Notes: generated by a model from the letters alone, not told the origin. Shown: positions 1-6,952, numbered from the stretch's first letter. The stretch: 9,703 nucleotides of DNA from DASWHK01 sp036398215 (GCA_036398215.1 DASWHK010000165.1:1-9703); one strand, 5' to 3'. Numbers and translations are program-made.

Positions 1-139
1 TGAGGGCGCCCCGGTGCAGGATCAGGTTGGCCTCGTCGGCCTCGGGGCCGGCGGCGAGCACGGAGCAGAGCATGCATCCCGGCGCCTTGCCGGCGCCGCT
101 CACGTACTCATATCTCCAAGGCGTCCACAGATGCTCCAT
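1..139 (-). CDS. HIT-family (histidine triad) nucleotide hydrolase/phosphorylase, N-terminal 46 residues; runs off the left edge
   Basis: Seen: reading the minus strand from the ATG at 139 gives an uninterrupted frame to position 1. It begins MEHLWTPWRYEYVSGAGKAP and continues with GCMLCSVLAAG and ANLILHRGAL. Known: an opening of the type M(D/E)xLWxPWRxxYV, a CxxC pair (here C22/C25) and a strand ending in LHRG are characteristic of the bacterial HIT subfamily related to Ap4A phosphorylases and Fhit-like hydrolases, cytosolic enzymes acting on dinucleoside polyphosphates or nucleoside phosphoramidates. The catalytic HxHxHxx triad lies further downstream and is not in this window, so activity cannot be judged. 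The gene follows the ASST-like gene on the same strand after 128 bp, so the two may be cotranscribed. I see only a weak purine stretch (GGACAGGG) upstream of the ATG. Confidence 0.8.
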   Translation of the reverse strand, partial: MEHLWTPWRYEYVSGAGKAPGCMLCSVLAAGPEADEANLILHRGAL

Positions 140-267
140 GCCCTGTCCCGCGAGCGTGGTGGTCTCGCCACGACCTCTGCGAGCAGTTGGCATCGCCTGC
201 GTCGGCTCTCCTTGCCCTCACCCGCAAGGTCCACGCGCCAGACCCATCACACTTCCACCACGGCCTG

Positions 268-2013
268 CTAGCCGCCGGCGGCGAGCGCGGGCAGCAGCGC
301 CGCGATGCCCGGGTGGTTGGGCGGCAGCCGGGTGGCGCGATAGATGCTGCCGGAGCGCGGTCCGCCGCCTCTTCCGCCGCCCCCGGCACGATCGCCTCCT
401 TCGTCGCCACCGGCGCGGTCACCGCCGCCGCCCCGCGCGCCAGGCTCTCCGCCCTCCCCGCCGGGATCCTCGCCCCGCGCACCACGTTCGCCGCCGCGCC
501 CACCGCCCCTGGCGCCGCGCTCGCCGCGCCCCGCACCGCGCTCCCCTCCCCGGTCGCCGGGCTCGCCGCCGCCCATTGCCTCCGCGGCGCGCCGGCTCGA
601 TTGGCGGTCCTCGTCCTCGAGGTAGGGGTTGGTGTACTCCCAGACGATCGCGTCGCCGGCGCCGACCTCGAAGATGCGGCCGGCGGTGCCCTCGGCGATC
701 AGCGTGTTGCCGTTGGGGAGGCGGCGGGCGCCCGACAGCAGGCCGGCGAAGAAGGTCTCGCGGTCGGCAGCGCTGTACTCCCAGACGGGAGCGGCCGGGC
801 CGATCGGCTCGCCCGGCAGCATCACGTAGCTGCCGTCCGGGTTGCGCGGCGGGGCGATCTCGACGACCGACGAGAAGTCGCCGTCGGGCCGTCCGCCGCC
901 GTTGTTGAAGACCAGGATGTTGCCGGCGCCGGCCAGCCCCGGCTCGATCCAGCGGGCGTCGTGCTGGACGAACAGCTTGCGGTCCTCGGGGCCGCCCATG
1001 CCGTGCGCCTCGGGGTTGCCCCAGCGATACAGCAGGTCGCCGCCCCTGCCCCAGCGGCCGCCCTCGTGCCCGGCGGCCTCCTCGGTGGTGGTGCCGTGGT
1101 CGATCACCCAGATCTCCGAGAAGTGGCGGCTCGACAGCAGGATCTGGTCGAGCTCGGGGTTGTAGTCGATCGAGTTGGTGTGCATCCAGTCGGCGCGGAT
1201 CTCCGGGCGGTCGTCGGTGGCCGCGTTGCCGGCGATGTAGCCGAGCGAGCGGAGCTGCTCGATGGACTCCGGCGTGGCGATCTGCTGGCGCTCGCGGTGG
1301 GAGGGGGCGGCGTTGATGTCGATGAGCTCGGGATGGTCGGCGACGATGCCGTAGTTGTCGCGGTCGGGATACAGCTCCTGGACCAGGTGGTCCCAGGCGT
1401 GCCACTCCCAGACGACGTTGGCGCCGTCCGGGGGGACCGGCTCGACCTCGACGACGAAGTCCGGCCAGATGTAATCGTCGCGCATGCGCTCGGGGTTGAT
1501 GCCGGCGGCGACCGCCTCCTCGTAGGTCTTGTTCTCCCAGGCGATCAGCAGCACGTTGCCGTTGGGCAGCGGCTCGATGTCGTGGTGGTGGCGCTTGTCC
1601 TCGTCGGAGAACTTCAGCTCCCAGACCACGGTGCCGTCGAAGGCGATCTGCTGGACGATGCCGCCCTCGCCGCCGCCGCGGTACGGGCCGCTCGGATCGG
1701 GGTCGCGCGCCGCCCGCAGCAGGTGGCCGTTGTCGAGCATGTAGACCGACTGGCCGGTGTTGTACTCGGTCTTCCACTGATGGACGAGCTCGCCGTCCAT
1801 GTCGACCAGGTAGACGCTCGTCGAGCGCAGGGGATGAAAGAGCGTATAGCCGGCGAACGGCGTGCTCTCGCCGCGGGGTGCGATGGTTTCGGCGCCGGCC
1901 ACCGGCTCGGTGGCAGCGCCGTTCGCGTCCGAACGCGTGCCGGCTCCGTCGCTGCAAGCCAGCGCCGGGAACAGCAGCAAAGCAACGATCGCAGTCCTCA
2001 CGAAGATCTTCAC
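268..2013 (-). CDS. Arylsulfate sulfotransferase (ASST)-like beta-propeller lipoprotein
   Basis: A 581-residue exported protein. It starts at GTG (2013), preceded by the Shine-Dalgarno sequence GAGGAAGGA. Residues 1-20 form a lipoprotein signal (KIFVR, then a hydrophobic run ending FPALAC), with Cys20 the predicted lipidated residue; position -3 is Ala rather than Leu. Cys20 is the only cysteine, so the disulfide used by enterobacterial ASST is absent. Propeller-blade motifs recur: VYLVDMDGELVHQW (67-80), DGTVVWEL (126-133), RHHHDIEPLPNGNVLLIAW (141-159), APVWEY (408-413), RRLPNGNTLIAEG (430-442) and DAIVWEY (454-460). The core motif runs through DWMHTNSIDYN (275-285), ILLSSRH (291-297), EIWVIDHGTTTE and QHDARW (350-355). 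Known: ASST enzymes move sulfate between phenolic compounds through a sulfated histidine, with other His/Arg residues binding sulfate. H144, H278, R296 and H351 are candidates by motif only. Residues about 481-555 are an R/G/E-rich low-complexity insert, after which a normal-looking tail (IYRATRLPPNHPGI) resumes. Substrate is unknown. Confidence 0.85.
   Translation of the reverse strand: MKIFVRTAIVALLLFPALACSDGAGTRSDANGAATEPVAGAETIAPRGESTPFAGYTLFHPLRSTSVYLVDMDGELVHQWKTEYNTGQSVYMLDNGHLLRAARDPDPSGPYRGGGEGGIVQQIAFDGTVVWELKFSDEDKRHHHDIEPLPNGNVLLIAWENKTYEEAVAAGINPERMRDDYIWPDFVVEVEPVPPDGANVVWEWHAWDHLVQELYPDRDNYGIVADHPELIDINAAPSHRERQQIATPESIEQLRSLGYIAGNAATDDRPEIRADWMHTNSIDYNPELDQILLSSRHFSEIWVIDHGTTTEEAAGHEGGRWGRGGDLLYRWGNPEAHGMGGPEDRKLFVQHDARWIEPGLAGAGNILVFNNGGGRPDGDFSSVVEIAPPRNPDGSYVMLPGEPIGPAAPVWEYSAADRETFFAGLLSGARRLPNGNTLIAEGTAGRIFEVGAGDAIVWEYTNPYLEDEDRQSSRRAAEAMGGGEPGDRGGERGAGRGERGARGGGRGGERGARGEDPGGEGGEPGARGGGGDRAGGDEGGDRAGGGGRGGGPRSGSIYRATRLPPNHPGIAALLPALAAGG
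349..573 (-). repeat. Low-complexity segment encoding an R/G/E-rich insert in the ASST-like protein
   Basis: Codons 481-555 of the ASST-like gene encode almost only Gly, Arg, Glu, Ala and Asp, in irregular RGGERGAxG-type units. The segment interrupts otherwise ordinary propeller sequence, between EYTNPYLEDEDR and SIYRATRLPPNHP. The reading frame stays open throughout, so this is an in-frame expansion rather than a break. It is likely to be a disordered loop or surface linker. Confidence 0.75.
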
Positions 2014-2384
2014 AGCGCGTCCTTCCTCGGTGGTCAGCCCGACTCCCCGGCGGCTGAATCCCTCCGGTCAGGCGCTGTGTTAGCCCATCGCGGGCGCTCG
2101 CCGCAAGGCCGTGGGCACGCACGCGTTGATATGCAGCGAAGTCGGCCCCGCGAGCTGTCGGATGTTGTTGCCGCATGACCTGCGCCGGCGGCGTGCGCCG
2201 ACGGTGGCCGGCGTGGACTTTCGCCAGCGGCGCGCGCCGACCCGCGGCGACGGTCTGCGGCGTGGACTTTCGCAGGCGCGTGCAGCAGACTGATCGTGTC
2301 GGCGGCGTCGCGAATCCGGGCCGCGGCGGCTGACGGCAGCGGCCGTGAGCTTCGTCAACGCGTCTCCAGGAGCGCCGTTCAACC
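2014..2384. promoter_or_regulatory. Divergent spacer between the ASST-like gene and the aquaporin gene
   Basis: This 371-bp stretch has no convincing gene. It must carry the promoters for both flanking genes, but I cannot place either with confidence. For the ASST side, a poor TTGCGG and TAACAC pair with 18-bp spacing can be read on the minus strand, the -10 element lying at 2077-2082; it matches the consensus at only half the positions. For the aquaporin side I see no recognisable -35/-10 pair. The aquaporin ribosome binding site AGGAG lies about 12 nt before its ATG. The middle of the spacer holds a direct repeat and a 12-bp palindrome, annotated separately. Confidence 0.4.
2196..2273. repeat. 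Imperfect direct repeat, 29-bp units with 49-bp period, with an internal palindrome
   Basis: The 16-mer CGGCGTGGACTTTCGC occurs exactly at 2209-2224 and again at 2258-2273. Extending leftward, 2196-2224 and 2245-2273 match at 25 of 29 positions, sharing CGACGGT before the 16-mer. Between the copies lies the perfect palindrome CGGCGCGCGCCG (2228-2239). The ACTTT core stands out from the surrounding GC-only sequence, which makes a chance match less likely. It could be a paired operator in the divergent promoter region or the remains of a dispersed intergenic repeat; the sequence alone does not decide. Confidence 0.6.
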
Positions 2385-3023
2385 ATGAAGAAATATCTCA
2401 CCGAGTTCATCGGTACGTTCTTTCTCGTGTTCACGATCGGGATGACGGTCATCTCCGGCAGCGATCTCGCGCCGCTGGCGATCGGCAGCGCCCTGATGGT
2501 GATGGTCTACATGGGCGGCCACGTGTCGGGGGCGCACTACAACCCGGCGGTGACGTTCGCCGTGTACATGCGCGGCAAGATCGCGGCCGCCGAGATCGCC
2601 CCCTACTGGGGCGCGCAGATCGGCGGCGCCCTGATCGCCACGGGGGCCGTGCATTTCCTCACCGGCCAGGCTTTCGCCCCGGCCCCGGGCGCGGGCGCCA
2701 GCGTCATCCAGGTCCTGCTCGCCGAGGTCCTGTTCACCTTCGCGCTGGCGCTGGTGGTCCTCAACGTCGCCACCGCCGAGGCCACCGCCGGCAACTCCTA
2801 CTACGGCCTGGCGATCGGCTTCACTGTCGCCGCCGGCGCCTTCGCGGTCGGCCCGATCTCGGGCGGCGCCTTCAACCCGGCGGTCGGCACCGGTCCGATC
2901 GTCGCCAACGCCGCCCTCGGCCTCGGCGGCATCGGCGACCTCTGGTACTACTGGGTCGGCCCGCTGCTCGGCGCCGCCCTCGCGGCCCTCGCCTTCCGCC
3001 TCCAGAACCCGCAGGCCTCGTAG
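2385..3023 (+). CDS. Aquaporin / MIP-family channel with a non-canonical selectivity filter
   Basis: A 212-residue membrane protein with the two-repeat MIP architecture, about six membrane helices, starting KKYLTEFIGTFFLVFTIG. The first pore loop is SGAHYNPAVT (NPA at 53-55) and the second is SGGAFNPAVG (NPA at 164-166). Known: MIP channels conduct water, glycerol or other small neutral solutes across the inner membrane, and most water channels have Arg directly after the second NPA. Here that residue is Val167. Aligning by eye to E. coli AqpZ, the other filter positions become Ile33 (Phe in AqpZ), Ala152 (His) and Gly161 (Thr), suggesting a wide, apolar pore mouth. Length is near the short end for the family (usually about 230). 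Start: ATG with AGGAG upstream. It is transcribed away from the ASST-like gene; a functional link is not evident. Family assignment is firm, solute unknown. Confidence 0.92.
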   Translation: MKKYLTEFIGTFFLVFTIGMTVISGSDLAPLAIGSALMVMVYMGGHVSGAHYNPAVTFAVYMRGKIAAAEIAPYWGAQIGGALIATGAVHFLTGQAFAPAPGAGASVIQVLLAEVLFTFALALVVLNVATAEATAGNSYYGLAIGFTVAAGAFAVGPISGGAFNPAVGTGPIVANAALGLGGIGDLWYYWVGPLLGAALAALAFRLQNPQAS

Positions 3024-3235
3024 CGGCGGTTACCGGCATCATCGGGCAGACGCGTCGGATCGGACGACGCCGAGTTGGAGTTCGCTCCGCTTGACGTGTT
3101 CGCTGACGCCAGCGCCTTGGTCGCCGCCGGTCCTGGCTGCCCAGAGCCCGCTGATCGGCGGCGGCGACGTGCTCCGGCAGTTTCGCGGCGTGGTTGTTAA
3201 GGATGTAAAACTCGCCGGCGGCGGCGGGGCGCATG

Positions 3236-3264
3236 TTGTCAGGCCGCCGACACCCTCCTAGAGT
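3236..3264 (+). promoter_or_regulatory. Candidate sigma70-type promoter for the Asp-box protein gene
   Basis: TTGTCA (3236-3241, 5 of 6 to TTGACA) and TAGAGT (3259-3264, 4 of 6 to TATAAT) are separated by exactly 17 bp. Initiation would fall near 3271 and leave a leader of about 38 nt before the ATG at 3309, room for the AGGAG site. The A/T-rich patch some 25-45 bp further upstream may help DNA opening or regulator binding. No operator can be recognised. Confidence 0.45.
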
Positions 3265-3294
3265 CTCCTCCACAGCCCCCATTGAATGTGAACC

Positions 3295-3300
3295 GAGGAG
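3295..3300 (+). promoter_or_regulatory. Ribosome binding site that fixes the start of the Asp-box protein
   Basis: GAGGAG ends 8 nt before the ATG at 3309. This supports that ATG over the in-frame TTG at 3282, which would add nine residues ahead of the signal peptide and place this Shine-Dalgarno inside the coding region. Confidence 0.75.
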
Positions 3301-3308
3301 TCTGTTCC

Positions 3309-6188
3309 ATGCGATTGCTTTCCAGGCTGGCCCAGGGCGCCTTCGCGCTCGTCCTGCTCTCCGTCATCGTCGTCGACGTCGGCTCGGCCGATGCCGCGGC
3401 GTCCGCGGCGCGCGTCGTCGGCAGCGTTTCCGGGTCCGCCGCAGGGGCGTCCGCGGCCGCCATCGTGGCTCCCGCGACGGGCGCCGCCGCCCAGGGCGTC
3501 GACCTCGACGCGCTGTTCGCCAACGTCCACTACCGGGAGATCGGCCCGACCCGTCAGGGGGGCCGCTTCTCCGACATCGCCGTCGATCCGCGCGACAAGG
3601 ACACCTTCTACGCGGCGACCGCCTCGGGCGGGCTATGGAAGACCCGCGACGGCGTGTACTACGAGTCGATCTTCCATGTCGACGACGTCTTCTCGATCGG
3701 CGACGTCGCCGTGGCGCCGTCGGCGCCCGATACGGTGTGGGTCGGCACCGGCGAGGCCAACAACTCGCGCAGCTCGTACTGGGGCAACGGCATCTACAAG
3801 AGCACCGACGCCGGCGAGACCTGGATACACATGGGGCTGCCGGACTCCGGCCACATCGGCCGCATCGTCGTGCACCCGAGCAACGCCGACATCGTCTACG
3901 TCGCCGCCCTCGGCCACCTCTACCGCGACAACCCCGAGCGCGGCCTGTACAAGACGACCAACGGCGGCCGGAGCTGGGAGCTGCTGCTGACCGACGTCAT
4001 CGAGCCGAGCCGCGGCCTACAGAACGAGACGACGCGCCACATCGGCGTCGTCGACGTGACGATGCACCCGACCGATCCCGACACACTGTACGCCGCTACC
4101 TACGACAAGGTGCGCAGGCCGTGGACCTTCAACCCGGGCGGGCCGGGCAGCCGCATCTACAAGAGCAGCGATGCCGGCGCCAGTTGGACGATGCTGGAGG
4201 GCGGCCTGCCCATGGGAATGCTCGGCCGCATCGGCCTGGCGGTGACCCCGGCGGCGCCCGACAGCGTCTACGCGGTCATCGAGGACGTCAACATCGAGGG
4301 GGTGAGCGAGGACGAGACCTACCAGGCGCTGCTCAACGGCGCCCCGGGGCCCGGACGCGGCGTCAACGACCGCATCTGGCGCAGCACCGACGTCGGCGCC
4401 ACGTGGGAGGCCGTATCGCCGGCCGATCGGAACGTCGGCGGCGGCCCGCCTTACTACTACGGCCAGATCATCGTCGACCCCAACGACCCCGACAAGATCT
4501 TCATGCTCTCGGCGAGCTCGCTGAAATCGATCGACGGCGGCCGCGAGTGGACGGACGCCTGGGACGGCATCGGCGGCGACGATCACACGCTGTGGATCGA
4601 CCCCGACGACTCCGAGTACATGCTGATGGGCTACGACCACGGCTTCGGCATCAGCCGCGACGGCGGCGAGACCTGGTACCACCCCGACAACATGTCGCTG
4701 GCGCAGTTCTATGCGATCGGCATCGACATGGCGTATCCCTACAACGTCTACGGAGGAACGCAGGACAACGGCTCCGATCGAGGCCCGTCGCGCACGCGCT
4801 CCGGCGATCCCGTTCCTTACGAAGCCTGGGAGAGGGTCGGCGGCGGCGACGGGATGTACAACGAGGTCGACTGGTCGAACAACCGCTACCTGTACAACGA
4901 GTCGCAGTTCGGCCCGATTCGCCGGCTGGACCTGCTCACCAACCAGAGCCGCTCGATCCGCTACTCCCGCCCCGACGGGGAGGAGGAGCTGCGCTGGAAC
5001 TGGAACGCGCCGATCGTCGTTTCGCGCCACGACAACAACGTCATCTACCACGGCGCCAACGTGGTGCTGCGCTCGGCGTTCCGCGGCGAGACCTGGGAGG
5101 AGATCAGCCCCGACCTGACGACCAACGACCCGGCGAAGATCCAGGGCATCGGCAACATCCAGTACTGCACGATCGTGGCGCTCGACGAGTCGCTGCTGGT
5201 CGAGGGGTTGCTGTGGGCCGGCACCGACGACGGCAACGTCTGGGTCACCAGGGACACCGGCGAGACCTGGACCCAGGTGAACGGCAACATCGCCGGCAAC
5301 CCGGGCTACTGGGTCAGCCGCGTGGAGCCGTCGCGCCACGACCCGGCGACCGCCTACGTGACGTTCACCGGCTACCGTCGCGACGACTTCCGGCCGTTCA
5401 TCTACAAGACGACCGACTACGGGGAGACCTGGACCGACATCTCGTCGAACTTGCCGAACGCGGCGATCGACGTGGTTCGCGAGGACCACAAGAACCCGAA
5501 CCTGCTGTTCGCCGGCACCGAGATCGGCGTCTGGGTCTCGATCGACGGCGGTGGCTCCTGGCACAAGATGAAGGGCGACATGCCCACGGTGCCGGTCTAC
5601 GACATGAAGATCCACCCGCGCGAGAACGACCTCGTCGTCGGCACCCACGGGCGCGGGTTCTTCATTACCGACATCTCCTGGATCCAGGAGCTGACCGAGG
5701 AGAACCTCGACCGCCCGGTGCACCTGTTCGAGATCGAGGCTGCGGTGCGCTGGAAGGACACCTCGCGCAACGATCGCTCGGCGCAGAACTTCGAAGGCGG
5801 TGCGGCGCCCGACGGCAGCGTTATCAACTACCTGCTGGCGGGCCCTGCGGCGTCGGCACCGACGATCAGGATCTACGACGGCGCCCGCCTGGTGCGCGAG
5901 CTGACCGGCACCAACGAGGCCGGCCTCAACACGGTCGTCTGGGACATGGACTTCGGTCGCCAGCGTACCCAGGCGGAGATGGGAGCTCGGGGTCGCGGCG
6001 GACGCGGCGGACGCGGCGGCTTCGGCGGACGCGGCGGCGGTGGCGGCGACGATCCGAACCGCCGGCCCGACCAGGTGTACTCACCGGCGCCCGAGGGCAC
6101 CTACCGCGTCGTCCTCGTGGTCGGCGGTCAGCAACTGGAAACCACCGCCCAGGTCCTCGAGGACCACTGGTGGGACAAGCAGTTTTAG
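3309..6188 (+). CDS. Exported sortilin/VPS10-like Asp-box (BNR) double beta-propeller protein
   Basis: A 959-residue protein. Residues 1 to about 30 form a Sec signal peptide (MRLLSRL, then a hydrophobic run ending VGSADA). The body opens with HYREIGPTRQGGRFSDIAVDP, typical of bacterial WD40/YVTN/BNR-like proteins often labelled glycosyl hydrolase or sortilin-like. Asp-boxes (S/T-x-D-x-G-x-T/S-W) begin near residues 164, 215, 285, 358, 406, 448, 646, 700 and 743, with degenerate copies near 111 and 588, enough for two propellers. From about 780 a beta-sandwich-like region follows (GLNTVVWDMDFG, then EGTYRVVLVVGGQQL), interrupted by an RG-rich insert at 892-914. Known: Asp-boxes are structural turns and do not prove sialidase activity; I see no sialidase catalytic set. 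I see one cysteine (QYCTI), so the disulfide-rich module of eukaryotic sortilins is absent. Probably periplasmic or secreted, role unknown. Start chosen from the Shine-Dalgarno at 3295-3300. Confidence 0.85.
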   Translation: MRLLSRLAQGAFALVLLSVIVVDVGSADAAASAARVVGSVSGSAAGASAAAIVAPATGAAAQGVDLDALFANVHYREIGPTRQGGRFSDIAVDPRDKDTFYAATASGGLWKTRDGVYYESIFHVDDVFSIGDVAVAPSAPDTVWVGTGEANNSRSSYWGNGIYKSTDAGETWIHMGLPDSGHIGRIVVHPSNADIVYVAALGHLYRDNPERGLYKTTNGGRSWELLLTDVIEPSRGLQNETTRHIGVVDVTMHPTDPDTLYAATYDKVRRPWTFNPGGPGSRIYKSSDAGASWTMLEGGLPMGMLGRIGLAVTPAAPDSVYAVIEDVNIEGVSEDETYQALLNGAPGPGRGVNDRIWRSTDVGATWEAVSPADRNVGGGPPYYYGQIIVDPNDPDKIFMLSASSLKSIDGGREWTDAWDGIGGDDHTLWIDPDDSEYMLMGYDHGFGISRDGGETWYHPDNMSLAQFYAIGIDMAYPYNVYGGTQDNGSDRGPSRTRSGDPVPYEAWERVGGGDGMYNEVDWSNNRYLYNESQFGPIRRLDLLTNQSRSIRYSRPDGEEELRWNWNAPIVVSRHDNNVIYHGANVVLRSAFRGETWEEISPDLTTNDPAKIQGIGNIQYCTIVALDESLLVEGLLWAGTDDGNVWVTRDTGETWTQVNGNIAGNPGYWVSRVEPSRHDPATAYVTFTGYRRDDFRPFIYKTTDYGETWTDISSNLPNAAIDVVREDHKNPNLLFAGTEIGVWVSIDGGGSWHKMKGDMPTVPVYDMKIHPRENDLVVGTHGRGFFITDISWIQELTEENLDRPVHLFEIEAAVRWKDTSRNDRSAQNFEGGAAPDGSVINYLLAGPAASAPTIRIYDGARLVRELTGTNEAGLNTVVWDMDFGRQRTQAEMGARGRGGRGGRGGFGGRGGGGGDDPNRRPDQVYSPAPEGTYRVVLVVGGQQLETTAQVLEDHWWDKQF
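5994..6038 (+). repeat. 9-bp tandem repeat encoding an RGG-type insert
   Basis: Five 9-bp units run head to tail: CGCGGCGGA, CGCGGCGGA, CGCGGCGGC, TTCGGCGGA, CGCGGCGGC, coding (R/F)GG units inside the Asp-box protein's C-terminal domain. Flanking codons extend the insert to residues 892-914 (GARGRGG through GGGGGDD). The near-identity of the units at DNA level suggests recent expansion by slippage. Confidence 0.8.
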
Positions 6189-6205
6189 GGCCGGCCTCCG
6201 CCCGC

Positions 6206-6217
6206 ATCGCCGGCGAT
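6206..6217. terminator. 12-bp palindrome in the convergent gap, possible shared terminator
   Basis: ATCGCCGGCGAT is a perfect palindrome in the 49-bp gap between the convergent Asp-box gene and coiled-coil gene. Such a position suits a bidirectional transcription stop, but there is no T-run on either side and the palindrome has no loop, so the assignment is weak. Confidence 0.2.
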
Positions 6218-6237
6218 TGCCGGGCTATCAGCGCCGG

Positions 6238-6600
6238 TCAATGGCTCGCCCGGTGCTGGCCGCCGCGTCCCGACGACGGCGGCGGCGGAGCCGGCGGCTC
6301 GTCGCCATCGCGGAAGCGCTTCGCCACGGTATCGATAGCCGTCGAAAGGACCTCACGTACCTCGTCGAAGCCCTCCTTCAAGTCGTCCCACACCTCGGCG
6401 CTCGCTTCCCTGAGCTCGGCGAGCTGCCGCGTGGCGGCGCTGCGGTTGGCGTTCAGCTTCTCGATGCGGTCGTAGTAGTCGATCTTGCCCTCGGCCCTCT
6501 TGATCTCGGCCTTGGCGCGCAGCTCTTCGATCTTGGCGCTCCAAAGGCGTAGCTGGGCATCGGCCTTTTCTTGATAAGCACGGCGGTTGTCAGCGTTCAT
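6238..6600 (-). CDS. Small coiled-coil protein resembling the sll1863 family of stress-response proteins
   Basis: A 120-residue hydrophilic protein without signal peptide or membrane segment. Residues about 8-97 are almost continuous amphipathic helix rich in Ala, Glu, Lys and Arg (QEKADAQLRLWSAKIEELRAK; AATRQLAELREASAEVW; DDLKEGFDEVREVLSTA), followed by a proline-rich tail (EPPAPPPP) and a basic end. Known: this EKxxAQLxxWxAKIxEL...QLxELxxASxxxWxxLKxG layout matches small bacterial coiled-coil proteins annotated as sll1863-family stress-response proteins, whose biochemical role is not established. Start: ATG at 6600 with AGGAG six nt upstream; an in-frame GTG at 6603 lies too close to that site. 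Convergent with the Asp-box gene, divergent from msrB. Any stress role is inferred from the family label only. Confidence 0.7.
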   Translation of the reverse strand: MNADNRRAYQEKADAQLRLWSAKIEELRAKAEIKRAEGKIDYYDRIEKLNANRSAATRQLAELREASAEVWDDLKEGFDEVREVLSTAIDTVAKRFRDGDEPPAPPPPSSGRGGQHRASH

Positions 6601-6952
6601 CACCTGCTCCTTTCGGGTACTGACCCATGGAATACTGCAAGGTTCGTGCCGCCGGCGATGATGTCGTGCCCCGCCGTTCAGGCGTGGTTTGGAAGCAGCT
6701 GCGGGGGCAAATCTTCACTGCACCATGTAAGTCCTGCAAGGCGCGAAGCGAACGTCCGCGAGAAAGTCTTACCTCGTCCCGCACCTTTCTGCGCGCGGCG
6801 CGGGTGCCGGCAACCGCGCCGGTGTCCGCCGTGGCCACCCGGGCTCGAGACCCGTCGTAGCGCCACGGGTTCCGTCGCCGTACCATGGTCTTGGCCCGGT
6901 GGTGGAGCCTGCGGGAGATCGCCCATCGCCGGATACGTTCCCGGGAGCGACC
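6601..6952. other. Divergent spacer between the coiled-coil gene and msrB
   Basis: This 352-bp stretch has no gene I can support. It must hold the promoters of both flanking genes, but no good -35/-10 pair is visible. Its only clear structure is a short inverted repeat, ACCCGT (6850-6855) with ACGGGT (6865-6870). Base composition is less extreme near 6605-6735 than in the flanking genes, as expected for noncoding DNA. Confidence 0.4.

Larger units (their letters stand above)
3024..3308. other. Spacer between the aquaporin gene and the Asp-box protein gene
   Basis: This 285-bp spacer has no convincing gene. It contains an unusually A/T-rich patch at about 3192-3210 (TTGTTAAGGATGTAAAACT) in otherwise GC-rich DNA, then a candidate promoter and the ribosome binding site of the next gene, annotated separately. 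I see no clear terminator for the aquaporin gene. Confidence 0.5.

Noticed and set aside
187..2178. Very long open frame on the plus strand opposite the ASST-like gene
   Set aside because: Its frame mirrors the codons of the real gene and is open because stop codons are rare in this GC-rich DNA. The translation is Val/Ala/Asp/Arg-rich without domain motifs, while the minus strand gives a clear ASST protein with lipoprotein signal and ribosome binding site.
2080..2382. Minus-strand 100-codon frame in the ASST-aquaporin spacer, and a possible integron attC site there
   Set aside because: The peptide is Arg-rich with no motif and no ribosome binding site. The GTTAG and GTTG boxes are in the same orientation rather than paired as attC ends, and no integrase or cassette context exists.
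419..2452. Second long minus-strand frame across the ASST-like gene
   Set aside because: It is in another frame, is dominated by Arg and Pro, and has no recognisable motif. It overlaps both the ASST gene and the start of the aquaporin gene.
3030..3282. Minus-strand frame in the spacer before the Asp-box gene (contains GEFYILNNHAAKLPEH)
   Set aside because: The short normal-looking stretch made me consider a gene remnant, but it is brief, runs into Arg-rich sequence and antisense aquaporin DNA, and matches no family I know.
3233..6475. 1080-codon plus-strand frame overlapping the Asp-box gene, and a 568-codon minus-strand frame at 4017-5723
   Set aside because: Both are composition shadows. 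The first is Arg-rich without repeats, the second Val/Asp/Ala-rich. Only the 3309-6188 frame shows a signal peptide, Asp-boxes and a Shine-Dalgarno site.
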